The translations under genes and the position numbers were made by a program. From an uncultured Prevotella sp. (GTDB lineage Bacteria; Bacteroidota; Bacteroidia; Bacteroidales; Bacteroidaceae), in the NCBI GenBank assembly GCA_900541335.1, contig UQJC01000030.1:1-25416 (forward strand): DNA of 25,416 bases, written 5' to 3'. The stretch's first letter is position 1. Each line of letters opens with the position of its first letter. Below the pieces are notes generated by a model. It had not been told where the DNA came from. It searched no databases and was given only the letters and a program-made list of their open reading frames with translations. Positions 6,985 to 15,258 of this stretch are shown one piece after another.

Positions 6985-7989
6985 TTAATCCCACTTGGCG
7001 CGTCCAATCAGCTTGTAGAAGCGTTTGCGCATGGCGATGGGAATTTGCTTCAAGTTACCGTGGCGCAGGTTGAGCCACAATTCTTCGAAGGAGCGTCCGA
7101 TTTTAATCCAGGGATGTCCCCATCCCTGTACTTTAAAGTAGCGTTCCTTGTAGCCCACGTTCTCGATGACATAGCGCGGGTGGCGCAGGGGGAACTTAAG
7201 CTCGTGCGGCGGCATTTCGAAGACGCGGCGGAACGCACGGGGAAGGGTGTCATTCGTACCCGAGAGGTGCGTGCCCTCTCCGCAGGCTCCCAAGTTGCTG
7301 ACCATATTGACACGGGGCACAATGCTGAGGCCAGAGTTAAAGAAGATAGCCGCGTGGAGGATGGTTTCGTAGTATTCCTTTCCTACCGAACGATGGTAGC
7401 GGCAGAACTCGACAAAGTTGCTCTGGTGTCGGTATTCCTTGATGTAGTCTTCGAGCTGTTGCAAGTTGTACGCGTCGTCAAGGAAGCTGTATTGGGCATC
7501 CCATTGTTTGAATACGCGTCGCCACGAAGCCCAGCCGTTGATGTTGAATGCGGTCGTAAAGAGGTAGTCGTAGGGGATGTCTGGAGTAACTTCGTCATAG
7601 TTCATACCCGAAATCATGCTGATGCGGGTGTCATCCTTGTAGCGTTCCAGCAACTCGGCACAGAAGGGGAAGAAACTGAGGGCTGGGATATCGTCGTCCT
7701 CAAAGAAGATGCAACGGTCTACGTGTTCGAAGGCCCATTTCTGAGAGAGATATTCAGATGGATCGCAACCGTAGTTTTTTTCTTGATAAAGGCGATGTAC
7801 TTTACAGGGCCAGTCGATGTTTTCCACCACCTTGCGGCATGCTTCCAGTTTGGGAACGTCTGCCTCGTTGCGCGGTCCGTCCTGGTAAAGGAAGAGTTCG
7901 GATGGTTGCGCTTGGCGTATTTGATTGAATACCTGACGAAGTGAGTCAGGGCGGTTAAAGAATAATATCAGAACAGGAACAGAAACCAT
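6985..7989 (-). CDS. Glycosyltransferase (GT-A fold, GT2-like)
   Basis: This 334-residue protein begins with the strand PVLILFFNRPDSL (5-17), the usual opening of GT2-like/GNT-I-like glycosyltransferases. It carries an acidic metal-binding motif FFEDDDIPA (95-103, the DxD equivalent) and NINGWASWRR, matching the GWAxWRR pattern of bacterial relatives. It should transfer a sugar from a nucleotide-sugar donor in the cytoplasm to a lipid-linked or polysaccharide acceptor; donor and acceptor are unknown. There is no membrane segment. The flippase gene upstream on the same strand (255 bp away) suggests a shared role in surface polysaccharide assembly, but this gene has its own consensus promoter. 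The ATG at 7989 directly precedes the first strand. Confidence 0.82.
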   Translation of the reverse strand: MVSVPVLILFFNRPDSLRQVFNQIRQAQPSELFLYQDGPRNEADVPKLEACRKVVENIDWPCKVHRLYQEKNYGCDPSEYLSQKWAFEHVDRCIFFEDDDIPALSFFPFCAELLERYKDDTRISMISGMNYDEVTPDIPYDYLFTTAFNINGWASWRRVFKQWDAQYSFLDDAYNLQQLEDYIKEYRHQSNFVEFCRYHRSVGKEYYETILHAAIFFNSGLSIVPRVNMVSNLGACGEGTHLSGTNDTLPRAFRRVFEMPPHELKFPLRHPRYVIENVGYKERYFKVQGWGHPWIKIGRSFEELWLNLRHGNLKQIPIAMRKRFYKLIGRAKWD

Positions 7990-8045
7990 AGGCAGGACGG
8001 GGCTTTGCCCCTTTTTGAGATTAGAGGGTGTTTTTTAACTCGCAG

Positions 8046-8076
8046 CAAAGGTAACATTATAATCTTGCTGAGGCAA
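8046..8076 (-). promoter_or_regulatory. Bacteroidetes-type promoter for the glycosyltransferase gene
   Basis: On the minus strand GTTG (8077-8074) lies 20 nt upstream of TACCTTTG (8053-8046), an exact TAnnTTTG -7 element. The start site would be near 8039, about 50 nt before the ATG. The leader contains a short GGGGC/GCCCC hairpin at about 7998-8012. Confidence 0.55.
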
Positions 8077-8244
8077 CGAATCGGCGCAGTAGCGGCGAAG
8101 GTAATTTATGGGGGATGTTCTATAACTTACAGTTTAGGAGTTCATGAGTTTAAAAGTTTATTCATTAAGCCAAGGGCTTTCTACCAGAACTCTTCCGCTT
8201 TTAACTTCTCAACTGATACTTACCGATACTTAATAGAACCAGCC

Positions 8245-9684
8245 TTATTTCTTCTTGCGGATAAAGTTGATGCATTCGTGGAAGATGACCGAGTCACTTT
8301 TCCACAGGATGCTCATGTAGCCTATCGCAACAAAGAGCACTTTGGTCAGCAGACGCAGGTAAATGTTTTCAATAGGTTGTGTGAGGAAATAGGCACTCAC
8401 CGTCAGTGTGCTGGCCAGTAAAAGGTAAGGCAGTATGTCGGTGAGCAGTTCACGCAAGCGCAAACCAATTTCGCGGTGGACAAAGAAATGCCAGACAAAG
8501 AGCCAAGCCACATTGACCGCAACGAAGAGGCGTAACATCCAGACCATACCGTAGGGATAGGCCAAAAGGGCTATCGTCAGTTGAACCACACTTTGCACCA
8601 GGTTGTTCCACATGTAGAGGGAGGAGTGTCCGCGACTGACCACGACATTGGAGCAGAGATAGCACAACGGGAAGAATGCTCCCCAAATGCAGAGTAATTG
8701 CAGGATGTGGGCGCACGACAACCATTTGTCGGTAATGGCTATGACAATAAACTCTTCGGCTATCAAGCTGAGACCTAACATGGCGGGAAAGGTCGTAAAG
8801 GCGGTGAAGCGCAGCATTTTGCGAAAGACGGTACGCTGTCGGTCGCGGTCATCGCTAACCTGTGATAAAACGGGAAGAGCCACTCCGCTGACCATGCCCG
8901 TAATGAGGGTATGTCCCATGGTGTTCCATTTGTTGGCTTGGGTAAAGTTTCCCACATCCTGAGGTGCATAAAACTTACCTAACAGCATGGAGAAGAGGTT
9001 GTTGTTGACCGTAGTGCAGATGTTCGTTACGACCAGTTTGCTTCCAAATCCAGCCATTTCGCGGATGGGGCGGAAGCGGAAGGAGAAGGTGGGATGCCAG
9101 TGGGCAAAGTAGTAGAACAAACAGCTTGAAACGGTGATGAAGGTGATACTTTGCACGGCGATGCCCCAATAGGCAAAGCCGTTGGCGGCCATGGTCACAC
9201 CGATGGTACCCGATAGTATGAGGGCGGTCAGCGAAATGGCAGCACTCTCCTTGGCCATCATTTTCTTGAAGAGCAAGGCGCGTGCGGGGATGGAGAGGCT
9301 GGACATGACAAAACCTAAGAACGACAGTCGGGCCAAGGGGACGAGGGCCGGTTCGTGATAGAAGGCGGCAATCCACGGAGCGGCAAAGAACAGAAGCAGA
9401 TAAATGCACACACTGCACGTAGAGCAGAACCAAAACACGGCATTGTAGTCTTCGTGACAGATCTCCTTACGATTGGTCAGTGCAGAGATAAATCCACCTT
9501 CTTGCAGGGCGGAGGCGATGGCTGTAAAGATGGTCAGCATACCGACCATACCGTAATCGGCAGGGGTGAGCAGTCGGGCAAGGAAAATGCCAAAGAAGAG
9601 GTTGAGCACTTGTTGCAACCCGTTGTTTATGCCAGACCAAAGCAAGCCTTTGGCGGTCTTTTCTTTAAGTGTAGGTTCAGACAT
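8245..9684 (-). CDS. Wzx-type polysaccharide flippase (MOP/MATE superfamily)
   Basis: This integral membrane protein of 479 residues has about 12-14 hydrophobic segments spread along its length and begins SEPTLKEKTAKGLLWSGINN. Motifs such as ARLLTPADYGMVGM and QALLFK-type loops (here ARALLFKKMMAKES) are typical of the lipopolysaccharide-biosynthesis/TuaB branch of the MOP superfamily, which moves lipid-linked oligosaccharides across the inner membrane. The frame is open upstream to 9843, but that extension crosses the alaS terminator hairpin and has no membrane-protein character. The ATG at 9684 is therefore chosen. The basic C-terminus ends FIRKKK. No clear -7 element was found upstream and no clear terminator downstream. 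Confidence 0.85.
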   Translation of the reverse strand: MSEPTLKEKTAKGLLWSGINNGLQQVLNLFFGIFLARLLTPADYGMVGMLTIFTAIASALQEGGFISALTNRKEICHEDYNAVFWFCSTCSVCIYLLLFFAAPWIAAFYHEPALVPLARLSFLGFVMSSLSIPARALLFKKMMAKESAAISLTALILSGTIGVTMAANGFAYWGIAVQSITFITVSSCLFYYFAHWHPTFSFRFRPIREMAGFGSKLVVTNICTTVNNNLFSMLLGKFYAPQDVGNFTQANKWNTMGHTLITGMVSGVALPVLSQVSDDRDRQRTVFRKMLRFTAFTTFPAMLGLSLIAEEFIVIAITDKWLSCAHILQLLCIWGAFFPLCYLCSNVVVSRGHSSLYMWNNLVQSVVQLTIALLAYPYGMVWMLRLFVAVNVAWLFVWHFFVHREIGLRLRELLTDILPYLLLASTLTVSAYFLTQPIENIYLRLLTKVLFVAIGYMSILWKSDSVIFHECINFIRKKK

Positions 9685-9798
9685 GGGGTGGGGTATTATG
9701 CCTTTGTGGCTTTTATTGGGGGAGAGGTTGTTGGCTTCGTAGGTTATAAAATAACTTTTGCTATGGGGCGTATGCTGTGAGTGTACAACGTTTGTGTT

Positions 9799-9840
9799 TA
9801 CTAAAAAGGTCGTGTCGCGGACGAGGCGACACGACCTTTT
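9799..9840 (-). terminator. Rho-independent terminator after alaS
   Basis: A 15-bp perfect stem (AAAAGGTCGTGTCGC on each strand, 9804-9818 with 9826-9840) has a 7-nt loop and ends in a T-run on the minus strand. It begins 20 bp after the alaS stop codon. Confidence 0.85.
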
Positions 9841-9860
9841 CAAAGAGGGAGAGACAAGGT

Positions 9861-12488
9861 TTATGCTAATGCCAGGGCGATGACCTTCTTGACAGCTTCT
9901 TCCAGTCCGTTGGCATCCTTACCACCGGCTGTTGCGAAGTGGGGAGCACCGCCACCGCCACCCTTAATGAGTTTGGCGGCTTCGCGAACCAAGGCACCCG
10001 CGTTCAGCTGACGGTTGGCTACGAGGTCTTTGCTGATCATCACGGTGAGCAACGGTTTGCCTTCGTAGGTGGAACCCAATACGCAAAGCGTGTTTTCGGG
10101 TAACATACCGGCGATTTGGAAAGCCAGGTCCTTCACTGCATCGGGAGCAACTGCGGTGGGAATTACAGATTGAACGAGGCGAACGCCCTGCTGTTCTACG
10201 GCACCCGCAACGAGCTTGTCGCGCAATACGCTCAACTGCTCCTTCACGTAACCTTCTACCTGCTTCTTCAGACCGTCGTTTTCCTCAATCGTCTTCTTGA
10301 TCACTGCCGTTATGTCCTTCGCATTGTTGAAGAAAGACTTGAGGTTGTTCAGTACGTCCTCTTCAGCATAGATGCTTTCTTCAGCAGCTTCGCCCGTGAT
10401 GGCTTCAATACGGCGTACACCAGCGGCTACACTGCTTTCAGAAACGATGCGGATAAGACCAATACGACCGGTGCTCTGTGCGTGGCAACCACCACAGAAC
10501 TCAACACTTTCACCAAACTGTACGACGCGTACGCGGTCACCATACTTTTCACCGAAGAGGGCAATGGCACCGAGCTTCTTGGCATCTTCCATCGCTACAT
10601 CGCGGTGTTCCGTCAAGGGAATGTCTTCGCGAATGCGGCGGTTGACGATGCGTTCTACCTGACGGAGTTCCTCGGGAGTCACCTTCTGGAAGTGTGAAAA
10701 GTCAAAGCGCAGGTAGTCGGGCGTTACGAGTGAACCCTTCTGTTCCACGTGCGTACCGAGCACTTCGCGCAATGCCTGGTCGAGGAGGTGGGTTGCCGTG
10801 TGGTTGGCCTCGCTACCACGGCGTGCCTTGAGGTCTACTACAGCGTGGAAGGCAGCTTCGGGTTGAGCAGGAAGCTTCTTCGTGAGGTGAATCGGCAAGT
10901 TGTTTTCGCGCTTCGTGTCGAAGATTTCCACCGTTTCAGTTTCACTCTTCAGCACACCCTTGTCACCGACCTGACCACCCATTTCAGCGTAGAAGGGAGT
11001 CGTGTCGAGCACCAATTCGTAGTAAGTCTGCTTCTTCTGCTGCACGCGGCGGTAGCGCAGAATGTGACAATCGTGTTCCGTATAGTCCCAGCCCTTGAAC
11101 TGCGTTTCGCCTTCCTTCAGAATCACCCAGTCGTCAGTTTCAACGGCAGCGGCATTGCGTGCACGTTCCTTTTGCTTCTGCATTTCGGTGTTGAAGCCCG
11201 CTTCGTCCACCTTCATACCGTTCTCGTGACAGATGAGTTCAGTCAAGTCGAGGGGGAAACCGTAAGTGTCGAAGAGCGTAAAGGCCTTCGTACCGTCTAC
11301 CGTATCCTTGCCTTCCTGCTTCGTAGCCGCAATGACGCCTTCGAGCATCGTGATACCCGTAGAGAGCGTGCGGAGGAAGCTTTCTTCCTCTTCCTGCATG
11401 ACGCGGCCAATCAGTACCTGCTGTGCCTTGAGTTCGGGATAAGCTCCGCCCATTTCTTCGACGAGGGTCGGAACGAGTTTGCAGAGGAAAGCTTCGCGCT
11501 GACCGAGGAAGGTGTAAGCATAGCGTACGGCGCGGCGCAGAATGCGGCGAATCACGTAGCCTGCCTTCGCGTTAGAGGGAAGCTGACCATCGGCGATAGA
11601 GAAAGAGATGGCACGGAGGTGGTCCGCAATGACGCGCATAGCCACGTCTACCTTCTCGTCCTTGCCGTAAGTAAAGCCAGAGAGTTCACCGATGCGGCGG
11701 ATAATAGGCTGGAATACGTCCGTGTCGTAGTTTGAATTCTTGCCTTGAATAGCGCGTACAAGTCGTTCGAAGCCCATACCCGTATCAATCACGTTCATTG
11801 ACAGCGGTTCGAGCGAACCATTCGCCTTGCGGTTGAACTGCATGAACACGATGTTCCAGATTTCGATGACCTGCGGATTGTCCTGGTTAACAAGCTGGTT
11901 ACCGGGCACTTTCGCTTTCTCCTCAGCCGAGCGGCTGTCGAGGTGAATTTCCGAACAGGGACCGCAAGGACCCGTGTCGCCCATTTCCCAGAAGTTGTCG
12001 TGCTTGTTACCGTTGATGATGTGGTCAGCCGGCAGGTACTTTGCCCAGATGGATGCGGCTTCGTCGTCACGGCTCAGTCCCTCTTCGGGTGAACCTTCAA
12101 ACACCGTAGCGTAAAGGTCCTTGGGGTCGAGGTGGAGCACGTCAACGAGGAATTCCCAGGCCATGTCAATTGCACCTTCCTTGAAGTAGTCACCAAAGCT
12201 CCAGTTACCGAGCATTTCAAACATGGTGTGGTGGTAGGTGTCGTGACCAACTTCTTCCAAGTCATTGTGCTTGCCGCTCACGCGGAGACACTTTTGAGAG
12301 TCTGCACGCCGACGGGGCTCCGGGTCGCGTTGACCGAGGATAATATCTTTCCACTGGTTCATACCAGCGTTGGTAAACATCAATGTGGGGTCGTCCTTAA
12401 TGACCATCGGAGCAGACGGCTCGATGGTGTGTCCTTTCGATTCGAAGAATTTCTTGTATGAATCGCGGATTTCGTTAGCTGTCATCAT
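9861..12488 (-). CDS. alaS: Alanine--tRNA ligase
   Basis: This is a full-length, 875-residue cytoplasmic enzyme that charges tRNA-Ala with alanine and hydrolyses mischarged Ser- or Gly-tRNA. The class II catalytic core (about 1-250) has the motif FTNAGMNQWKD (38-48), RVSGKHNDLEEVG (69-81) and the motif-3 segment MGFERLVRAIQG (238-249). The tRNA-recognition helices follow to about 460. The editing domain carries its zinc ligands HTATH (563-567) and CGGCH (665-669). The C-terminal DHHA1/C-Ala domain ends with the glycine-rich KGGGGGAPHFATAGG. Length and motif order are standard and nothing is missing. Translation could start at ATG 12488 or at the next codon (12485). It has its own consensus promoter and strong terminator, so it is monocistronic. 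Confidence 0.97.
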   Translation of the reverse strand: MMTANEIRDSYKKFFESKGHTIEPSAPMVIKDDPTLMFTNAGMNQWKDIILGQRDPEPRRRADSQKCLRVSGKHNDLEEVGHDTYHHTMFEMLGNWSFGDYFKEGAIDMAWEFLVDVLHLDPKDLYATVFEGSPEEGLSRDDEAASIWAKYLPADHIINGNKHDNFWEMGDTGPCGPCSEIHLDSRSAEEKAKVPGNQLVNQDNPQVIEIWNIVFMQFNRKANGSLEPLSMNVIDTGMGFERLVRAIQGKNSNYDTDVFQPIIRRIGELSGFTYGKDEKVDVAMRVIADHLRAISFSIADGQLPSNAKAGYVIRRILRRAVRYAYTFLGQREAFLCKLVPTLVEEMGGAYPELKAQQVLIGRVMQEEEESFLRTLSTGITMLEGVIAATKQEGKDTVDGTKAFTLFDTYGFPLDLTELICHENGMKVDEAGFNTEMQKQKERARNAAAVETDDWVILKEGETQFKGWDYTEHDCHILRYRRVQQKKQTYYELVLDTTPFYAEMGGQVGDKGVLKSETETVEIFDTKRENNLPIHLTKKLPAQPEAAFHAVVDLKARRGSEANHTATHLLDQALREVLGTHVEQKGSLVTPDYLRFDFSHFQKVTPEELRQVERIVNRRIREDIPLTEHRDVAMEDAKKLGAIALFGEKYGDRVRVVQFGESVEFCGGCHAQSTGRIGLIRIVSESSVAAGVRRIEAITGEAAEESIYAEEDVLNNLKSFFNNAKDITAVIKKTIEENDGLKKQVEGYVKEQLSVLRDKLVAGAVEQQGVRLVQSVIPTAVAPDAVKDLAFQIAGMLPENTLCVLGSTYEGKPLLTVMISKDLVANRQLNAGALVREAAKLIKGGGGGAPHFATAGGKDANGLEEAVKKVIALALA

Positions 12489-12521
12489 AAATAGCGTGTT
12501 ATAATATATTTATTTTGCGCG

Positions 12522-12552
12522 CAAAGTTAGTATATGCCGTGCGAAGGTCAAA
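12522..12552 (-). promoter_or_regulatory. Consensus Bacteroidetes promoter of alaS
   Basis: On the minus strand TTTG (12552-12549) is followed after exactly 19 nt by TAACTTTG (12529-12522), a complete match to the -33/-7 pattern. The leader to the ATG at 12488 is short (about 27 nt). Confidence 0.75.
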
Positions 12553-12615
12553 AGTTTAGTCTCTGTTTCTCACCCTTTTAGCAGGATACGAGGACGAGGG
12601 TTAGCGGAGTAATCG

Positions 12616-12623
12616 TACTTTTG
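12616..12623 (+). promoter_or_regulatory. -7 element (TAnnTTTG) for the sulfatase gene
   Basis: TACTTTTG matches the -7 consensus exactly, with a predicted start near 12630. The roughly 90-nt leader contains ATTCCG/CGGAAT (12676-12681 with 12691-12696), a 6-bp hairpin shortly before a T-run and the ATG at 12719. No -33 TTTG is visible at the usual distance. Confidence 0.5.
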
Positions 12624-12718
12624 CAGCTGAAATGGTGCGATTCCTCGCCAAGTTCGGAGGCTCAAGCTTCTTCTTATTCCGACAGCTTAACGGAATCGTT
12701 TCGCAAACTTTTTTGATT

Positions 12719-14233
12719 ATGCAAAAGTCTTTTCTCTCCCTGTTTACGTTGCTCCCCCTTTGTGGAGTGGCTCAAACCGAAAAGCCCAACGTCATCTTGC
12801 TCGTTGCTGACGACTTGGGATATGGTGACCTCTCTTGTTATGGAGCAACCCGTGTGCAGACCCCGGCAGTAGACAGTCTGGCCACGGCCGGTATACGCTT
12901 TACCAATATGCACGCCTGTGCTTCGACTTCCACCCCTTCACGCTACGCGATGCTGACGGGTGAATATCCCTTTCGCCGTCCGGGTACGGACGTTGCGGCA
13001 GGCAATGCGGGCATGATTATCAAGCCCCAACGCGTCACGGTGGCCGACCTCATGCAGCGCGGTGGCTATGCGACAGCGGCCATTGGTAAGTGGCATCTCG
13101 GACTGGGTAGCCGTACGGCTGAGCAAAACTGGAATGGGGAAATCGATCAGACACCTGCCGATCTCGGCTTTGATTACCATTACATCATGGCTGCTACGGC
13201 CGATCGTGTGCCCTGTGTGTACATCGAAAACGGGAGAGTCGCTGACTACGATCCCAGTGCACCCATCGAAGTCAGTTATCGGAGTAACTTTCCGGGCGAA
13301 CCGACGGGACGTACTCATCCGGAACTCTTGACCAAGTTGAAACCCAGTCATGGACACGACCAAAGCATTGTCAACGGCATTTCGCGTATCGGGTTTATGA
13401 AGGGAGGCGGCAAGGCTTTGTGGCGCGATGAAGACATAGCCGACAGCATCCTGTCACACGCGGTAAAGTTTATCGACTCTCACCGTCGTTCGCCCTTCTT
13501 TATGTATCTCTGTACCAACGATGTGCATGTGCCCCGTTATCCGCACGAACGTTTCCGAGGCAAGAGCCCGATGGGGCTTCGTGGAGAAGCCATCTTGCAG
13601 TTTGACTGGTGCGTCAGCCAACTGATGCAAGCGTTGCGCGAACGAGGCTTGGATAAGAATACCTTGATTCTCATCACCAGTGACAACGGTCCGGTGCTCG
13701 ATGACGGTTATCAAGACCGTGCCGAGGAACTGGCGGGTTCGCATCGTCCGGGCGGTCCGTTGCGTGGTGGAAAGTATGGTGCTTACGAAGCCGGTGCCCA
13801 AGTGCCTTTCATTGCTTATTGGCCTCAAGGCATTCGGGGCGGTAAGGTCTCCGATGCTCTTTGTTCGCAGATAGACATTCCAACGACCCTTGCAGCTTTG
13901 GCAGGTGTGACACCTGCCGAAGGCGAAGTGATAGACAGCGAAAATCACCTGTCAACCTGGACGGGAAAGGACGAGGATGCGCGCGATTTTGCCGTTTGTA
14001 TGACTTCCAACCGCAGCCTCACGCTCCGCACGCAACATTACAAGTACATTGCTCCCTCCAACGGTTCGCCGATGATTACATGGGGACCGAAGATTGAAAC
14101 GGGGTATAAGGCGGTTCCGCAAATCTTCGACCTCTCGAAGTCTTCGTATGAGGAACACAATATCGCTCCGCAACGCCCCAAACTCTTGAAGCGTATGCAG
14201 AAGATGTTGGGCGAAATCCGTAGCGGAAAGTAA
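12719..14233 (+). CDS. Secreted S1-family sulfatase, Ser-type
   Basis: This 504-residue sulfatase hydrolyses sulfate esters, probably on a host or dietary glycan in the periplasm. A signal peptide occupies about 1-18 (cleavage near GVAQ). The alkaline-phosphatase-fold active site is visible: metal-binding DDLGYGD (31-37), the sulfatase signature STPSRYAMLTG (71-81), GKWHLG (123-128) and ITSDNGPV with the second Asp/Asn metal pair. The formylglycine precursor is Ser71 rather than Cys, so maturation requires an anaerobic radical-SAM enzyme (anSME), which is not in this window. The frame is open upstream to 12632, but ATG 12719 places the signal peptide correctly. The gene is divergent from alaS and ends in a strong terminator. 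Substrate (S1 subfamily) cannot be assigned from sequence alone. Confidence 0.88.
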   Translation: MQKSFLSLFTLLPLCGVAQTEKPNVILLVADDLGYGDLSCYGATRVQTPAVDSLATAGIRFTNMHACASTSTPSRYAMLTGEYPFRRPGTDVAAGNAGMIIKPQRVTVADLMQRGGYATAAIGKWHLGLGSRTAEQNWNGEIDQTPADLGFDYHYIMAATADRVPCVYIENGRVADYDPSAPIEVSYRSNFPGEPTGRTHPELLTKLKPSHGHDQSIVNGISRIGFMKGGGKALWRDEDIADSILSHAVKFIDSHRRSPFFMYLCTNDVHVPRYPHERFRGKSPMGLRGEAILQFDWCVSQLMQALRERGLDKNTLILITSDNGPVLDDGYQDRAEELAGSHRPGGPLRGGKYGAYEAGAQVPFIAYWPQGIRGGKVSDALCSQIDIPTTLAALAGVTPAEGEVIDSENHLSTWTGKDEDARDFAVCMTSNRSLTLRTQHYKYIAPSNGSPMITWGPKIETGYKAVPQIFDLSKSSYEEHNIAPQRPKLLKRMQKMLGEIRSGK

Positions 14234-14276
14234 GTTGCCCCCTTTCTTCCTGTTCTCCATCGGACAGGATAAAAAC

Positions 14277-14319
14277 AAAGAGAACGTAGCTTCGTGTCAA
14301 GAAGTTACGTTCTCTTTTT
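14277..14319. terminator. Bidirectional terminator between sulfatase and SRPBCC genes
   Basis: AAAGAGAACGTA (14277-14288) pairs perfectly with TACGTTCTCTTT (14306-14317). The stem extends inward by CTTC/GAAG past one mismatch. T-runs follow on both strands (TTTTT on plus; TTTGTTTTT on minus). The flanking genes converge on it. Confidence 0.85.
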
Positions 14320-14361
14320 CGTTGATTGCTACGGAGTTCCTATCCGTATTCGTCAGTCGTC

Positions 14362-14832
14362 TTATCGCATCATTGAGAGCATTTGTGCCAGTCCGTCGGC
14401 AGCTTGCTGCAGCGGTTTAGCCACCATCCCCTTCATGAAGAAGTTTACTTCAGCTCCAACCGTTACACGCATTTTCGTTTCAGCTTCTCCATGGGGTAAG
14501 AGCTGAATCCAGACATAGAGTTGAACGGGAGCTCCTTCGGATGCCAATTTGACACACTTCGGTTCGTCACGTTCCACGATGCGCAGGCTGATGTTGCCCA
14601 GCGGCGATGCGATTTGGATAGAATCCGTGTCGAAGGTCATGGCCTCGACGTATTTCTTGAGTTCTTCCACCTTGTCGGCAGGCACTTGCTGGCCGATGCG
14701 CTCCTGTACTTCCGGGTCAGCCAGTCGCTCTTTGATGGCTCCCAGATTGCTCAGGTCAGCAAAGCGGCTGTAGACATAGACATTGGGTTGGGGGATGAAC
14801 TTTACTTCACTTTCAAATTTTGACAGAGACAT
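14362..14832 (-). CDS. SRPBCC-fold (START-like) small protein
   Basis: This is a 156-residue cytoplasmic protein beginning MSLSKFESEVKFIPQPN. A N-terminal beta-strand, a helical insertion with LSNLGAIKERL, then alternating strands (SIQIASPLGNISLRIVERDE, LYVWIQLLPHG, TKMRVTVGAEV) and a long C-terminal helix (VAKPLQQAADGLAQMLSMM) match the SRPBCC/polyketide-cyclase-like hydrophobic-pocket fold common in Bacteroidales. The ligand is unknown and no catalytic residue can be named. The frame is open to 15039, but the extension is low-complexity and precedes the natural first strand, so ATG 14832 is chosen. A one-mismatch -7 element lies 46 bp upstream. Confidence 0.78.
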   Translation of the reverse strand: MSLSKFESEVKFIPQPNVYVYSRFADLSNLGAIKERLADPEVQERIGQQVPADKVEELKKYVEAMTFDTDSIQIASPLGNISLRIVERDEPKCVKLASEGAPVQLYVWIQLLPHGEAETKMRVTVGAEVNFFMKGMVAKPLQQAADGLAQMLSMMR

Positions 14833-15086
14833 AAATGTTGTATTGCTTAATTTTTTATTGATTTGGGCGCGAAGATACAAAGGAATAATCACCCGCATTC
14901 CTTTTCCACCTGTCAACTGGTTTAAAATTGAGGGAAGGTCGCCCTTTCTGAATCCTTCTAACGCTTTCTTTCCTAAGAGGGAGGCAGGGAATGTGCCACC
15001 AGAAGCATGGGGGAACAGCCTTTCGGTACACTGATTCACAGAGGAAGCATGGAAAGGCGATAGATGTCCATCGTCAGCCTAAAGTA
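14833..15086. other. Divergent intergenic region, SRPBCC / zinc peptidase
   Basis: No gene is supported here. Near its left end, minus-strand TTCCTTTG (14885-14878) is a one-mismatch TAnnTTTG and the best candidate -7 for the SRPBCC gene, with a leader of about 40 nt. I see nothing else recognisable between there and the zinc-peptidase promoter. Confidence 0.45.
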
Positions 15087-15117
15087 TTTGGTTATCTTAC
15101 TAAATCGAGTAACTTTG
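15087..15117 (+). promoter_or_regulatory. Consensus Bacteroidetes promoter of the zinc peptidase gene
   Basis: TTTG (15087-15090), 19 nt, then TAACTTTG (15110-15117) is a complete match to the -33/-7 pattern, with the same -7 octamer and spacing as the alaS promoter. The start site is expected near 15124, which places the foldback sequence at 15132-15240 inside the leader. Confidence 0.75.
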
Positions 15118-15131
15118 CACCCCTCAGTATG

Positions 15132-15240
15132 TTAAGTAGGTGTTGAAAATTATTTTATGCCATTCAGTTCAATTGCTTGCCCCTACAATCACATTCTTGC
15201 CTCGCATTTTCTGTATAACTAAGTTTCCACACCCACTTAA
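15132..15240. repeat. 109-bp foldback: imperfect 21-bp inverted repeats in the peptidase leader
   Basis: The left arm TTAAGTAGGTGTTGAAAATTA (21 nt, 15132-15152) pairs with the right arm at 15220-15240, which ends CCACACCCACTTAA, with three mismatches over 21 positions. The arms bracket about 67 nt of AT-rich sequence. As DNA this resembles a small MITE-like element. As RNA it would be a long closing stem starting about 8 nt after the predicted transcription start and ending 18 nt before the ATG. No target-site duplication is obvious. Confidence 0.6.
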
Positions 15241-15258
15241 AGCAAATCATTCAAAATC

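Noticed and set aside
6973..7944. Plus-strand open frame of about 320 codons opposite the glycosyltransferase
   Set aside because: It lies entirely antisense to a gene with clear family motifs, and its translation has no recognisable domain.
7998..8016. GGGGC-TTT-GCCCC followed by TTTTT, which resembles a plus-strand terminator
   Set aside because: No plus-strand gene precedes it and the stem is only 5 bp. It is more likely part of the glycosyltransferase leader.
9685..9843. Upstream extension of the flippase reading frame
   Set aside because: It runs through the alaS terminator hairpin and lacks membrane-protein character. ATG 9684 gives the normal start.
10116..11735. Long plus-strand open frames opposite alaS
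   Set aside because: They are antisense shadows of a fully supported gene and have no recognisable domains or start context.
14833..15039. Upstream extension of the SRPBCC reading frame
   Set aside because: It covers the likely promoter region, and the domain's natural first strand starts at ATG 14832.
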